Below the pieces are notes generated by a model. The model was not told where the DNA came from. It saw nothing but the letters and a program-made list of their open reading frames with translations, and did not search any database. Made by a program: the position numbers and the translations under genes. A stretch of 10,640 bases of DNA from Candidatus Coatesiibacteriota bacterium (lineage in GTDB: Bacteria; B130-G9): contig QMNL01000026.1 of assembly GCA_003647755.1 (NCBI GenBank), forward strand, positions 1 to 10,640, read 5' to 3'. Below, in pieces: positions 1 through 7,099 of this stretch; positions within the stretch are counted from its first letter, which is position 1, and every line of letters starts with the position of its first letter.

Positions 1-495
1 GAGGGCCAGAAGCAAAGGCCGGTCTTGCCGCAACTTCTCTGGTAGTTCAAATTCGCTCATTGGCCACCTCACTTCCGGGCCGTCGCCTTCCTTACCGGAA
101 CGGACTTCAGTCCGCCGATATGGTCGTCCTCGACGTATCTCGCCCGTATCTTTGGCCGTCCAATTGACGTAGAGCACAGGTTCGTTATTGGAATCAGTAT
201 CGTATGTCAGGTATTCGACAAAAGCCCGTTTATCGCGTGTGGAAAGCTTCTCGAACTTGCAGATAATCCTGATTTCGCGAGAAGACGCATCAGCATGGAA
301 ATCGCTGTCTTCAAGCCGATTCCATTCTTGGTCAGTTGTTCCGAGAGCGAAGCGCAACGCATCAATGACGGCAGTCTTCCCCGAGTCGTTCTCACCGACT
401 AATGCGGTCAGGCCCGGCTGCAGAGTCATCTCGAAGCGATTGTCACCTCCGTCAAAGCATCTGAAGTTTTCGATAGTAACTTTAGAGAGATACAT
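1..495 (-). CDS. OLD-family / AAA-type ATPase (ATP-dependent endonuclease-like), N-terminal part, runs off the left edge
   Basis: The frame is open for 165 codons from the start at 495 to base 1, so the C-terminal part lies outside the window. The N-terminus reads MYLSKVTIENFRCFDGG, the typical opening of OLD/RecF/SMC-like ABC ATPases. It is followed by a Walker A motif GENDSGKT at residues 34-41 and then AVIDALRFAL, as in OLD nucleases and DUF2813-type proteins. OLD proteins (P2 Old, GajA of Gabija, retron-linked ATPases) join this ATPase to a C-terminal TOPRIM nuclease and often act in phage defence. The TOPRIM part cannot be checked here. I chose the ATG at 495 because GGAG lies 6 nt upstream; an in-frame ATG at 516 would add seven residues (MAKTERA) but has no good ribosome site. 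I see no convincing promoter in the 215 bases between this gene and the tRNA-Asn gene upstream. ATPase family membership is fairly sure; nuclease activity is inferred. Confidence 0.82.
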   Translation of the reverse strand, partial: MYLSKVTIENFRCFDGGDNRFEMTLQPGLTALVGENDSGKTAVIDALRFALGTTDQEWNRLEDSDFHADASSREIRIICKFEKLSTRDKRAFVEYLTYDTDSNNEPVLYVNWTAKDTGEIRRGRPYRRTEVRSGKEGDGPEVRWPMSEFELPEKLRQDRPLLLAL

Positions 496-731
496 CGCAC
501 GCTCCGTCTTAGCCATCGCCGTCAATCACTCTTGTAACTTCTATTGGCGTGCCATCGCTCCTCTGCTCTTCTATTCGTGTCCCGTTTCATCATCAGGCAA
601 TCGTTCGATGTCCGCCACAGCGCAGCTCCTTGCAGAAACGGGGGAAACGAGGCTCCACTGCCCTGCGTTGCCCTCCACTTCCCCCGATCTATGTGCTAAT
701 CACGGGCCCCGAAAAGGCCGTAGGTTTTTGT

Positions 732-807
<76 letters not shown>

Positions 808-827
808 GTGTAATCAATACCAAGTAG

Positions 828-857
828 AATATAGGTTCTGGGCCTGCCTGTTGTCAA
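828..857 (-). promoter_or_regulatory. sigma70-type promoter of tRNA-Asn
   Basis: On the minus strand a perfect -35 box TTGACA (852-857) is separated by 18 nt from the -10 box TATATT (828-833), about 20 nt before the tRNA 5' end. The segment AGAACC directly upstream of the -10 box also occurs in the tRNA-Gly/Pro promoter at the same spacing. The -35 box sits between two arms of an inverted repeat, TGCCTG (845-850) and CAGGCA (865-870). Confidence 0.8.
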
Positions 858-900
858 GTTTGCGCAGGCAATCACCGGCATTCGGGCGAACGAGGCGCTC

Positions 901-930
901 TTGACAAGGCAGAGAGATAAAATCTATAAT
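901..930 (+). promoter_or_regulatory. Consensus sigma70 promoter of the methyltransferase gene
   Basis: TTGACA (901-906), an 18-nt spacer and TATAAT (925-930) match both consensus hexamers perfectly. The start of transcription should be near 937, leaving a leader of about 130 nt before the methyltransferase ATG. It is divergent from the tRNA-Asn promoter. The two -35 regions form an 8-bp inverted pair, TTGTCAAG (851-858) and CTTGACAA (900-907). Confidence 0.8.
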
Positions 931-1081
931 GGGCCAAGGATGTGCATTTCCACCGTCCAGTGGGCAGATTCAGCTATCGACGGTGGGGTCTAACACGCCA
1001 GATGAGCTAATTGCGATTGCGTTGAAGGAGAAAGGCAGCCTCATTTCCGAGGGGATGCCAGGCCTACATGAATACCATTAG
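929..1081 (+). CDS. Possible small upstream reading frame (up to 50 aa) overlapping the methyltransferase start
   Basis: An open frame runs from an ATG at 929 to the TAG at 1079-1081 and overlaps the methyltransferase ATG (1068) by 14 nt. Its last part, TPDELIAIALKEKGSLISEG, looks like a natural amphipathic helix and is more protein-like than the first part. The ATG at 929 lies inside the -10 box of the promoter at 901-930, so a transcript from that promoter cannot use it. A GTG at 983 is an alternative, but no Shine-Dalgarno precedes it. It could be a leader that couples translation to the methyltransferase, the decayed tail of an older gene, or chance. It does not look like a helix-turn-helix controller (C) protein. 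I recognise no family. Confidence 0.25.
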   Translation: MGQGCAFPPSSGQIQLSTVGSNTPDELIAIALKEKGSLISEGMPGLHEYH

Positions 1082-3257
1082 TCCAGAAGACTTACCCAAT
1101 CTCAGGACAGCGCTTCGCAAGGCACTGAGGCGAACGGAAGCTCTTGTGCCTGGCCCTCATCCCATAGACTGGGCCGGCATTGTTGTAACAGCGGCCGCAT
1201 CGGCGCTGGCCTGGCTTGCCCGGAGTAACGAGGGAACGTGGCCTCCGGGAGAGATTGATGTCTCCAGCTTCCCGCACGCCCTTCGTGATGCCCTCGATCT
1301 TCTCCTCTCCAGCTGCGAAGACGCCAGCCTTGCCAGCGTCAGTCCCGCCGCGAGGCTGCTTTCGGAATCCCTGCCCCGTAGGTTCTGGCTGGCTGATGAC
1401 ATCCTGGTCTGGGTGTATGAGGCGTGTGGTATGGGCAGAAGCACTCGGCGCCGCAGGGGGCAGTATTACACGCCTGCCTGGCTTTCGGAGCTCGTGGTTC
1501 GGCTCTGTCTTAATGCTCGCTCCGACGCCGGCAGTTCCCAAGCCTTTCATGAGCTCAGGATACTCGACCCGGCATGTGGCTCGGGCGCCTTTCTGCTGGC
1601 GACAGCCCGGGTTCTCTCTGAATCACAACCTGGGGCCGACCCTTCATCCAATGCAACAGGTCCAGCAAACGAAGCTGACATGGAGAATGGCCTATTCGGG
1701 CTGGACATCGATCCGAGCGCCCTCGCCCTGGCAGGGCTGGGTCTGGACTTTCTCCACTTTCGCTTGCACGGGGGATTCGATGCTGCTGCCGCCGGTTTGC
1801 ATCGGTGCGATTTTCTGGACAAGAGATCGGAGCTTCCTTTCAACGCTCCATCGCCAACGCAGGGGGCGAATGGCCCCAGGTTTATGCCCGATCCTCAATC
1901 GGGTGCGAAGTTCGACATCATAGTCGGCAATCCTCCATATCTTGGCTTTCATCACCACTCGCCGGCGTACCGGCGTCAGGTCTTGGCCCGCTACTCGGTC
2001 TTTGATGGGAAGGCAGACGTCTTCTACTACTTCATCGAGCGAGGCGTCGAGTGCCTCCGCGAGGGCGGCGTCCTGGGATATGTCATCCCTCGCTACTGGC
2101 TTGGGGCGGACAAGGCAGCGCCTCTGCGCAGCTTCCTCGCGCAAGAGACAGAACTCGTCTATCTGCTCGATTTCGACATGGTTTCAGTCTTTGGCGGACG
2201 AGGCGTTCAGGTGTGTGTGCTGGTTCTCAGAAAAGGAAAACCGAGCTCGTCGCACGCGCTCAAGGTCTTTCCTGCTCCGAACGTGGCCAAGATCGATGAC
2301 TCCCCCATTTTGACGGGCCTTACTTCAGAGACGGTACCGGGGTGGAAAAGCTTCGACGTGCCGCAGAAGCTGCTCACTGATCGATGGGTGCTAGTGCCCT
2401 CGTCAGAGCGGGACCTGATGCGCGGGCTTGATGCCGCTGCAGATTCGTCTTTGGGCGATGTGGCGTCGGTGAGCCCAGGCCTCATTACTGGGGCAGACAA
2501 GGTGCGAGGTGAGGGCTATCACGCGACTAGGGGTTCTCAAGATGGGATATTTGTGCTTTCGGAGGATGAGGTTGCAGCGTTGAAACTGCTGCCCGGGGAG
2601 CGGGCGCTCGTCAAGCCGTGGATCAAGAACTCGCAACTGGATCGATGGGTCCTGCGCGATTTGGGGCAATACGTTCTATACGTGGTGGAAGAGCCGGACC
2701 CGGTGAGCATGCCGAACATAAACCGACACCTTGCGAGGTTCCGGGACATCCTCGAGAGCCGCTACGAGATTGGCCCGATGAATAGACCCTGGTGGAGACT
2801 TATCAGGCCAAGAAGACCCGAGCAGTTTGCATCCAAAACGCCCAAGATACTGGTTCCGTTCAAGGCTGCCGAGAGCAGGTTCGCAGTCGATTATGGCCAC
2901 CATTTCTGCAGTGCGGACGTCTATTGCATCAATCCCAGCGATGCAGTTCTGCCGGAATACCTCTGTTGTCTGCTCAACTCGAGCCTGTTGGGCTTCTACT
3001 TTCGGCGCATCGCCAAGAAGATGGGGCGCTTATACGAGTACTACGCTCACACTCTTGTCAGGCTCCCGATAAAGGTTGCTCCGATGTCGGAGCAGGAGCG
3101 ATTCAAGGGCCTGCACGACGAGATTGTGGCTCGAATCAACGAGGCGCGCCGGGCGAAGCTCCCTCACTCGCAAGCAGTCAGGGACCTGGAGCGAACGATT
3201 GACGAGGCGGTGTTTGAGCTCTACCGGATCGCTGCGCAACAGCTGCCGCAGAACTAG
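1068..3257 (+). CDS. Eco57I/TaqI-like N6-adenine DNA methyltransferase (restriction-modification type, no nuclease domain seen)
   Basis: The 729-aa protein has the motifs of gamma-class N6-adenine methyltransferases in order: motif X GQYYTP at 131-136, the S-adenosylmethionine site DPACGSGAFL at 167-176, GLDID at 211-215, and the catalytic NPPY at 288-291 within FDIIVGNPPYLGF. Residues about 515-670 resemble the TaqI-type C-terminal target-recognition domain (KPWIKNSQLDRW, then PKILVPF, and GRLYEYYAHTLVRLPI near the end). It should transfer a methyl group to adenine N6 at a specific DNA site. Type IIG fusion enzymes are usually longer, with a PD-(D/E)XK nuclease in front of motif X. Here only about 130 helical residues precede motif X and I see no such motif, so this is a methyltransferase-only or orphan form. 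The in-frame stop at 1023-1025 with no start codon after it fixes the ATG at 1068. The Shine-Dalgarno is poor (GAGGGG 13 nt away), so coupling to the upstream small frame is possible. It converges on the next gene with a 25-bp gap. Confidence 0.92.
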   Translation: MNTISPEDLPNLRTALRKALRRTEALVPGPHPIDWAGIVVTAAASALAWLARSNEGTWPPGEIDVSSFPHALRDALDLLLSSCEDASLASVSPAARLLSESLPRRFWLADDILVWVYEACGMGRSTRRRRGQYYTPAWLSELVVRLCLNARSDAGSSQAFHELRILDPACGSGAFLLATARVLSESQPGADPSSNATGPANEADMENGLFGLDIDPSALALAGLGLDFLHFRLHGGFDAAAAGLHRCDFLDKRSELPFNAPSPTQGANGPRFMPDPQSGAKFDIIVGNPPYLGFHHHSPAYRRQVLARYSVFDGKADVFYYFIERGVECLREGGVLGYVIPRYWLGADKAAPLRSFLAQETELVYLLDFDMVSVFGGRGVQVCVLVLRKGKPSSSHALKVFPAPNVAKIDDSPILTGLTSETVPGWKSFDVPQKLLTDRWVLVPSSERDLMRGLDAAADSSLGDVASVSPGLITGADKVRGEGYHATRGSQDGIFVLSEDEVAALKLLPGERALVKPWIKNSQLDRWVLRDLGQYVLYVVEEPDPVSMPNINRHLARFRDILESRYEIGPMNRPWWRLIRPRRPEQFASKTPKILVPFKAAESRFAVDYGHHFCSADVYCINPSDAVLPEYLCCLLNSSLLGFYFRRIAKKMGRLYEYYAHTLVRLPIKVAPMSEQERFKGLHDEIVARINEARRAKLPHSQAVRDLERTIDEAVFELYRIAAQQLPQN

Positions 3258-3282
3258 GCCGCAGTCGCCCAGTCGCTGAGCT

Positions 3283-4269
3283 TCAGGCTGCCTCGGTCGG
3301 GCGTCGGTTGTAGAAGGTGTGGAGAAGCGAGGCGAGCGCGATGGAATGTAGCTCGTTGTTCTGCACCTCGACGCGGGATGTAATGATCATTGGCTTATGA
3401 GAGCCAACAAGAACGCTACCTGTTTGGGCGTGGGCGAACCTGATCAGGGACTTGTAGAGGATGTTACCCTCCTCAATCTTGTTGACAATCAGGATGTCGG
3501 CGTCGCCGGCAACCTCGCCCTTGACGCCCTTCAGTTCTGCCGCAGACCTGAACGCCGCAACGTCCAGCGACAGCGGACCATCTATCAGGGCGCCCCTTAT
3601 CTGGCCCCTATCTCCCATCTTCGAGATGATAGCGTTCTCCCTCGTTACCTCCATCGCCGGGTTGACGACCTCAACGGCCGCCATTAAAGCCACCTTCGGG
3701 AGAGCGATGCCCAGAGCGTTCGCCACGGAGATGGCGTTGATTATTATTTCCTTCTTTTGCTGCAAGGTCGGCTTGATCACAACTGCCGCGTCCGACATCA
3801 GCAGCATCTTATGGTAGTCTGGTATCTCGAGGCACGAAACCTGTGTCAGAAGGCCAGGGATGCCCAACTCGTGCCTTCGGGCAAGAACAGCTTTCAGAAA
3901 ATCCACGGCGGGCACAGCACCCCTCATCAGGATGTCCGCATCGTTACGCACAAGCATGTCAACCGACTCTTTCAGCGCAGCCTGGTAATCAGGAACATCG
4001 ACCACCTCGTAGGCATCGAGGTTGACGCTAACACTTCTGGCCGCACCCTCTATTCCGCTGCTGTTGCCCACTAGAATGGGAGATACGATGTCTCGCTCAC
4101 GCGCAAGCTCCATCGCCTCAATCAGCTTTGCATCCTCAGCACAAGCCAGCACTATACGCTTGCCGCCTCCATCCGCCGCCTGCGACTCGCAGACCTCGAT
4201 CATGCGCTCGAATGTTCCTATGGGCGCCCGATCGCCAAGCTTCTGCATCCACGCCTCCACCGACTTCAT
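3283..4269 (-). CDS. ptb: Phosphate butyryltransferase (phosphotransbutyrylase, PTA/PTB family)
   Basis: It transfers the acyl group of butyryl-CoA (or another short or branched acyl-CoA) to phosphate, giving acyl phosphate for the kinase encoded just upstream. From the ATG at 4269 the product is 328 aa, near the usual length of about 300 aa. Family signatures visible are ADILMRG (111-117), KVALMAAVEVVNPAM (192-206), DGPLSLDVA (230-238), GNILYKSL (268-275) and VLVGSHKPMIITSR (287-300). There is no signal peptide; it should be cytoplasmic. A GTG at 4278 would add three residues, but AGGG sits 10 nt before the ATG and only about 1 nt before the GTG, so I prefer the ATG. It follows butyrate kinase by 69 nt on the same strand and is probably in the same transcript. 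A phosphate acetyltransferase is the main alternative; the adjacent butyrate kinase argues for Ptb. Confidence 0.9.
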   Translation of the reverse strand: MKSVEAWMQKLGDRAPIGTFERMIEVCESQAADGGGKRIVLACAEDAKLIEAMELARERDIVSPILVGNSSGIEGAARSVSVNLDAYEVVDVPDYQAALKESVDMLVRNDADILMRGAVPAVDFLKAVLARRHELGIPGLLTQVSCLEIPDYHKMLLMSDAAVVIKPTLQQKKEIIINAISVANALGIALPKVALMAAVEVVNPAMEVTRENAIISKMGDRGQIRGALIDGPLSLDVAAFRSAAELKGVKGEVAGDADILIVNKIEEGNILYKSLIRFAHAQTGSVLVGSHKPMIITSRVEVQNNELHSIALASLLHTFYNRRPTEAA

Positions 4270-4338
4270 TGTAATCACACCCTAAGTCCTAACGTTCTCA
4301 TCTGGTCATCAACATCAATCAGGCAAGTCATGCCTAAA

Positions 4339-5430
4339 CTACCCATCAATCCTGGTGTAAATCTTGGCTTCTTCAACTCCATCCAGCACACGCGCCGCCC
4401 CCTGCGACAGCGATTCTAACTCGCTCTCTCCCGGGTGAACGTAAACCGGCCCGAGGAACTTGACCCTCTCCAATATCCGTTCCACAAGCAGTTTCGACTG
4501 CGCAGCCCCACCAGTTATCACTATCCCATCTATCTCCCCTGAAAGAGCGCAGGCCGCACCGCCTATCGCCTTGGCAATCTGAAATGCCATCGCCGAAAAG
4601 ATCAGGTCCGCCTTCTTGTCGCCGTCTGCGATCATCTGCTCGACCTTCTGAAGGTCATTCGTTTTGAGATAGCTGTACAGCCCACCCTCCTTGACCAGCT
4701 TGTGTTTCAGCGCGTCCGCCGACGCAAACTTCCCAGAAAAGCAGAGGTCTATCAGCTGGCGAACAGGCAGCGTGCCCACTCTCTCAGGACTGAACGGGCC
4801 TTCGCCCAACAGTGCGTTGTTCATATCGACGATCTTTCCGCCCTTCAGAGACACCACCGAGATGCCCCCTCCCAGATGGCAGACTACGAAGTTCGTGTTC
4901 TCTATCGGCTTGTTGAGCAGCTCGGCACGGCGCCTCGCGCTAGCCTTTATGTTAAGCGCGTGCGTCGTCGATACGCGCTTTATCTCGGCATAGCCCGAAA
5001 TGCGTGCTATGTCCCACAACTCGTCTGTCATTACCGAGTCGACGATGAAAGCCGGAACACCCAGCTTATCAGCGAGCCCCTTGGCCAATGGAGCACCAAG
5101 ATTCGAGGGATGATCACCGTAGCGGGACACCTTCAGGTCCTCCACCATCTCATCGTTGACAAGATAGGTCCCGCCCGGCAACGGATGAAGCAGGCCGCCC
5201 CGGCCAACCACGGCTCGGGCTCTGGTTTGCCAACCCTCGAATTTCTCCAATATCTTCAGGACCGTCTTCATCCGCCACCCGTACTGCTCATAGACAACTC
5301 GCGAGGCCGCCACTAGATCCCTGTCATGGGCCACCGTCTCCTGGAGAACAGGGCCATTCTTCCCAAACAAAGCTACCTTGGTCGAGGTGGAACCGGGATT
5401 CACTACAACGATCAAGTCTCTGCTAACCAT
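4339..5430 (-). CDS. buk: Butyrate kinase
   Basis: It moves phosphate from butyryl phosphate to ADP, giving butyrate and ATP, the last step of butyrate fermentation with Ptb; related enzymes act on branched-chain acids. The 363-aa product is the family length. It shows the acetate/butyrate kinase (ASKHA fold) motifs: NPGSTSTK at 11-18 (phosphate loop), GRGG at 77-80, HLGGGISV at 185-192, GEGPFSPER at 209-217 and the adenosine-site TGGAA at 306-310. The ATG at 5430 is preceded by GAGGG with a 5-nt gap. A promoter lies at 5482-5510. The kinase comes first and ptb second, opposite to the clostridial ptb-buk order. No genes for making butyryl-CoA are in the window, so the direction of flux and the true acyl chain are open. 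Confidence 0.95.
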   Translation of the reverse strand: MVSRDLIVVVNPGSTSTKVALFGKNGPVLQETVAHDRDLVAASRVVYEQYGWRMKTVLKILEKFEGWQTRARAVVGRGGLLHPLPGGTYLVNDEMVEDLKVSRYGDHPSNLGAPLAKGLADKLGVPAFIVDSVMTDELWDIARISGYAEIKRVSTTHALNIKASARRRAELLNKPIENTNFVVCHLGGGISVVSLKGGKIVDMNNALLGEGPFSPERVGTLPVRQLIDLCFSGKFASADALKHKLVKEGGLYSYLKTNDLQKVEQMIADGDKKADLIFSAMAFQIAKAIGGAACALSGEIDGIVITGGAAQSKLLVERILERVKFLGPVYVHPGESELESLSQGAARVLDGVEEAKIYTRIDG

Positions 5431-5481
5431 ATTAACCCTCAGCGCGAATGTAATTGAAGAGAGGAAGAATCAGACGCCACT

Positions 5482-5510
5482 ATTATCTTCATGCTGAGCT
5501 GACCTTTCAA
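5482..5510 (-). promoter_or_regulatory. Probable promoter of the buk-ptb operon
   Basis: On the minus strand TTGAAA (5505-5510), a 17-nt spacer and GATAAT (5482-5487) match the sigma70 pattern at ten of twelve positions. It lies about 50 nt upstream of the butyrate kinase ATG and downstream of the secreted-protein stop codon, so buk-ptb can be transcribed independently of that gene. Confidence 0.6.
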
Positions 5511-5561
5511 GCTATATACCCGGCCCCACAGAGGAAAAAACTAAACGGTCTAGCCTGGAAC

Positions 5562-6491
5562 CTAATCGAACATCAACTCGGCGCTGACATCCTTCCCAAC
5601 CACTCGGACGATATTCATCGCGGTTCTGCTGCCGTATTTGGCTACAACCTTGTAGTCCCCACTCGGGATATTCTCGAAATCAAGCGTGTATTGCCTGTCC
5701 GCATCAGCGTTCTTGATCCTTCTCTCGAAGCGCTGCGGCCCCCGGATTGTTACCCTAAGATCGGCATTCCCGAGAAAGATGACCGCAACCTGCGGAGTGG
5801 TAATGGTCAGGTGCAGATTGCTTCTTGCCTCTGCGGGTATTGGAGCTGGTGGGGCAACCGCGCTCACGGCGGAGGGAGCTCTCGGCGGAGGTTGTGTCAT
5901 GGCGGGTGAATAAGGAGTTGCGCCCGGCAATCTGCCGCCAGGCTGTGGTGGCGCTGTAGCACCGCCTGGGACTACCTGTCCGTGCTCAGCCCAGGCAAGC
6001 CGCTCCCCCGTATATGGATCAAACACGAACATCGCCGGGAAAACCTCGTGCGTCCTAACATTCATCTTTACTTTCCCGGACCTTCTCCCGATGACGATGT
6101 GGCTGATGTCCTTGCGCTCAGCTCTCGTCCAATCCAACTTGTGTGTTACGGGATCGTTATAGACGTAGATGAACCCGTCCTTGAGATCGCAGTCGGTCAA
6201 GGTGAACCGCTCGCCCTGCTTGTTCACGATTATCACCGTCGAGGGTTCCTTGTCTGAAAAAAGTATCAGGCTCAGATCGGCGAAGTTGTATGTTACCCTC
6301 TGCAGTCCTAGCAGCCCGCTCACCTGGTAATTCACCACCTCGCTCGTCGTGCCCAGGTGGTCAAAAAAGACCGAGTCCCCGTTTCTCAAATACAGTGTCC
6401 CGCTGAAGCCCTTTTCCGCCCCAAAACTGCTGCTGGCGAACGCCAACAGGACAACAACGGAACACGTCACAAAAACTGAGTAGCGATTCAT
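5562..6491 (-). CDS. Secreted protein of unknown function with a Pro-rich linker
   Basis: I do not recognise the family. The 309-aa product starts with a clear signal peptide: MNRY, a hydrophobic core VFVTCSVVVLLAFA, and a likely cleavage site after SSFGA (residue 25). Residues about 28-172 form a beta-rich region that opens FSGTLYLRNGDSVFFDHL. This is followed by a Pro/Gly/Ala-rich linker at about 174-222 and a compact beta-rich C-terminal domain (about 225-309) with IPSGDYKVVAKYG, reminiscent of carboxypeptidase-regulatory-like or other beta-sandwich modules. It is probably periplasmic or surface-exposed. The ATG at 6491 has AGGG 6 nt upstream; a TTG two codons earlier is a less likely start. 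It is followed by a separate buk promoter, so a functional link to butyrate metabolism is not implied. No transmembrane segment beyond the signal peptide is seen. Confidence 0.75.
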   Translation of the reverse strand: MNRYSVFVTCSVVVLLAFASSSFGAEKGFSGTLYLRNGDSVFFDHLGTTSEVVNYQVSGLLGLQRVTYNFADLSLILFSDKEPSTVIIVNKQGERFTLTDCDLKDGFIYVYNDPVTHKLDWTRAERKDISHIVIGRRSGKVKMNVRTHEVFPAMFVFDPYTGERLAWAEHGQVVPGGATAPPQPGGRLPGATPYSPAMTQPPPRAPSAVSAVAPPAPIPAEARSNLHLTITTPQVAVIFLGNADLRVTIRGPQRFERRIKNADADRQYTLDFENIPSGDYKVVAKYGSRTAMNIVRVVGKDVSAELMFD

Positions 6492-6782
6492 TGTCAACCC
6501 TTTCTCGATTATTGTTTGTTACAGAACTCTCATCTCAATATAGGATAACGCTTTGCGACAATTTTAACAGGCCAGAGCTCGGGCTCTGCCGGCCTTTCTG
6601 TGCACTGGCCAAGAACCGGGAACTGTGCCACACCAGATCAGGCCCAGACAGGGTTAATGGTAGCGAGCCCTTACCGCTCTTGCTGGCCCGGCGGCCTTGC
6701 TGAACATGTTCATCTGTTCGGTACATAGCTGCTGAGCCGCATTTCCACAGAGCACCGACAGCTATCCCAAGCCGGTGAAGGT
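6492..6782. other. Intergenic stretch between tRNA-Pro and the secreted-protein gene, with one hairpin
   Basis: About 290 bases hold no convincing gene. A strong hairpin lies at 6570-6590: CAGAGC and GCTCTG around the loop TCGG, extendable by two G-C pairs past a one-base bulge. It is not followed by a T-run on either strand, so it is not a classical terminator, though it could end the tRNA transcript. A frame that stays open on the minus strand from within tRNA-Pro has no family resemblance and I reject it as a gene. On the minus strand TATATT (around 6537-6542) could be a -10 box for the secreted-protein gene, but no -35 box lies at proper spacing. Confidence 0.4.
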
Positions 6783-6858
6783 GGTCGGGGCGATAGGATT
6801 TGAACCTACGACCACCGGAACCCCATTCCGGTGCGCTTCCAGACTGCGCCACGCCCCG
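6783..6858 (-). tRNA. tRNA-Pro (anticodon GGG), CCA encoded
   Basis: The acceptor stem CGGGGCG (6852-6858) pairs with CGCCCCG (6787-6793). The D arm has the tRNA-Pro hallmark TGGCGCAG and GGAAGCGC. The anticodon stem CCGGA/TCCGG carries the loop ATGGGGT with anticodon GGG and G at position 37, as expected for tRNA-Pro. The T arm contains AGGTTCAAATCCT. The discriminator is A and genomic CCA lies at 6783-6785. It follows tRNA-Gly by 32 bases on the same strand and is probably cotranscribed with it. Confidence 0.96.
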
Positions 6859-6890
6859 AGACCATCTGCCGCACATCTCCAGCATCACAA

Positions 6891-6965
6891 TGGAGCGGGA
6901 AACGGGATTTGAACCCGCGACCCTCGCCTTGGCAAGGCGATGCTCTACCTCTGAGCTATTCCCGC
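6891..6965 (-). tRNA. tRNA-Gly (anticodon GCC), CCA encoded
   Basis: The acceptor stem GCGGGAA (6959-6965) pairs with TTCCCGC (6895-6901). The D arm reads TAGCTCAGAGGTAGAGCA. The anticodon stem TCGCC/GGCGA has the loop TTGCCAA with anticodon GCC. The T arm has GGGTTCAAATCCC. The discriminator is T and the genomic CCA is at 6891-6893. It is the first gene of a Gly-Pro tRNA pair with its promoter at 6982-7011. Confidence 0.97.
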
Positions 6966-6981
6966 TCCTAAACCACCGACC

Positions 6982-7011
6982 AATTTAGGTTCTCCCCGAA
7001 GGAGATGTCAA
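6982..7011 (-). promoter_or_regulatory. Promoter of the tRNA-Gly / tRNA-Pro unit
   Basis: On the minus strand TTGACA (7006-7011), an 18-nt spacer and TAAATT (6982-6987) lie 16 nt before the tRNA-Gly 5' end. The bases before the -10 box read AGAACC, exactly as in the tRNA-Asn promoter. The spacer also contains a 5-bp inverted repeat, TCTCC and GGAGA around TTCGG. Confidence 0.75.
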
Positions 7012-7099
7012 GTCCGATCCGAAAAACATCAGTGCGCAGTTCATTTTCAATGCGGTCCCCCTGGCCATAGTCGCGAACTCACACGTCTGGGCGGCCGAC

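Noticed and set aside
697..730. GGCC/GGCC hairpin next to a short T-run beside tRNA-Asn, considered as a terminator
   Set aside because: The T-run follows the hairpin only on the plus strand, where no transcript is expected to end; on the tRNA strand no T-run follows it.
1216..1923. 235-codon plus-strand frame inside the methyltransferase gene
   Set aside because: It overlaps the methyltransferase motif region in another frame and has an unnatural composition.
3258..3282. Possible bidirectional terminator between the converging methyltransferase and ptb genes
   Set aside because: The 25-bp gap has no stable hairpin with T-runs on either strand.
6535..6888. 117-codon minus-strand open frame
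   Set aside because: Its first half is the translated tRNA-Pro gene and the rest resembles no protein; no ribosome site.
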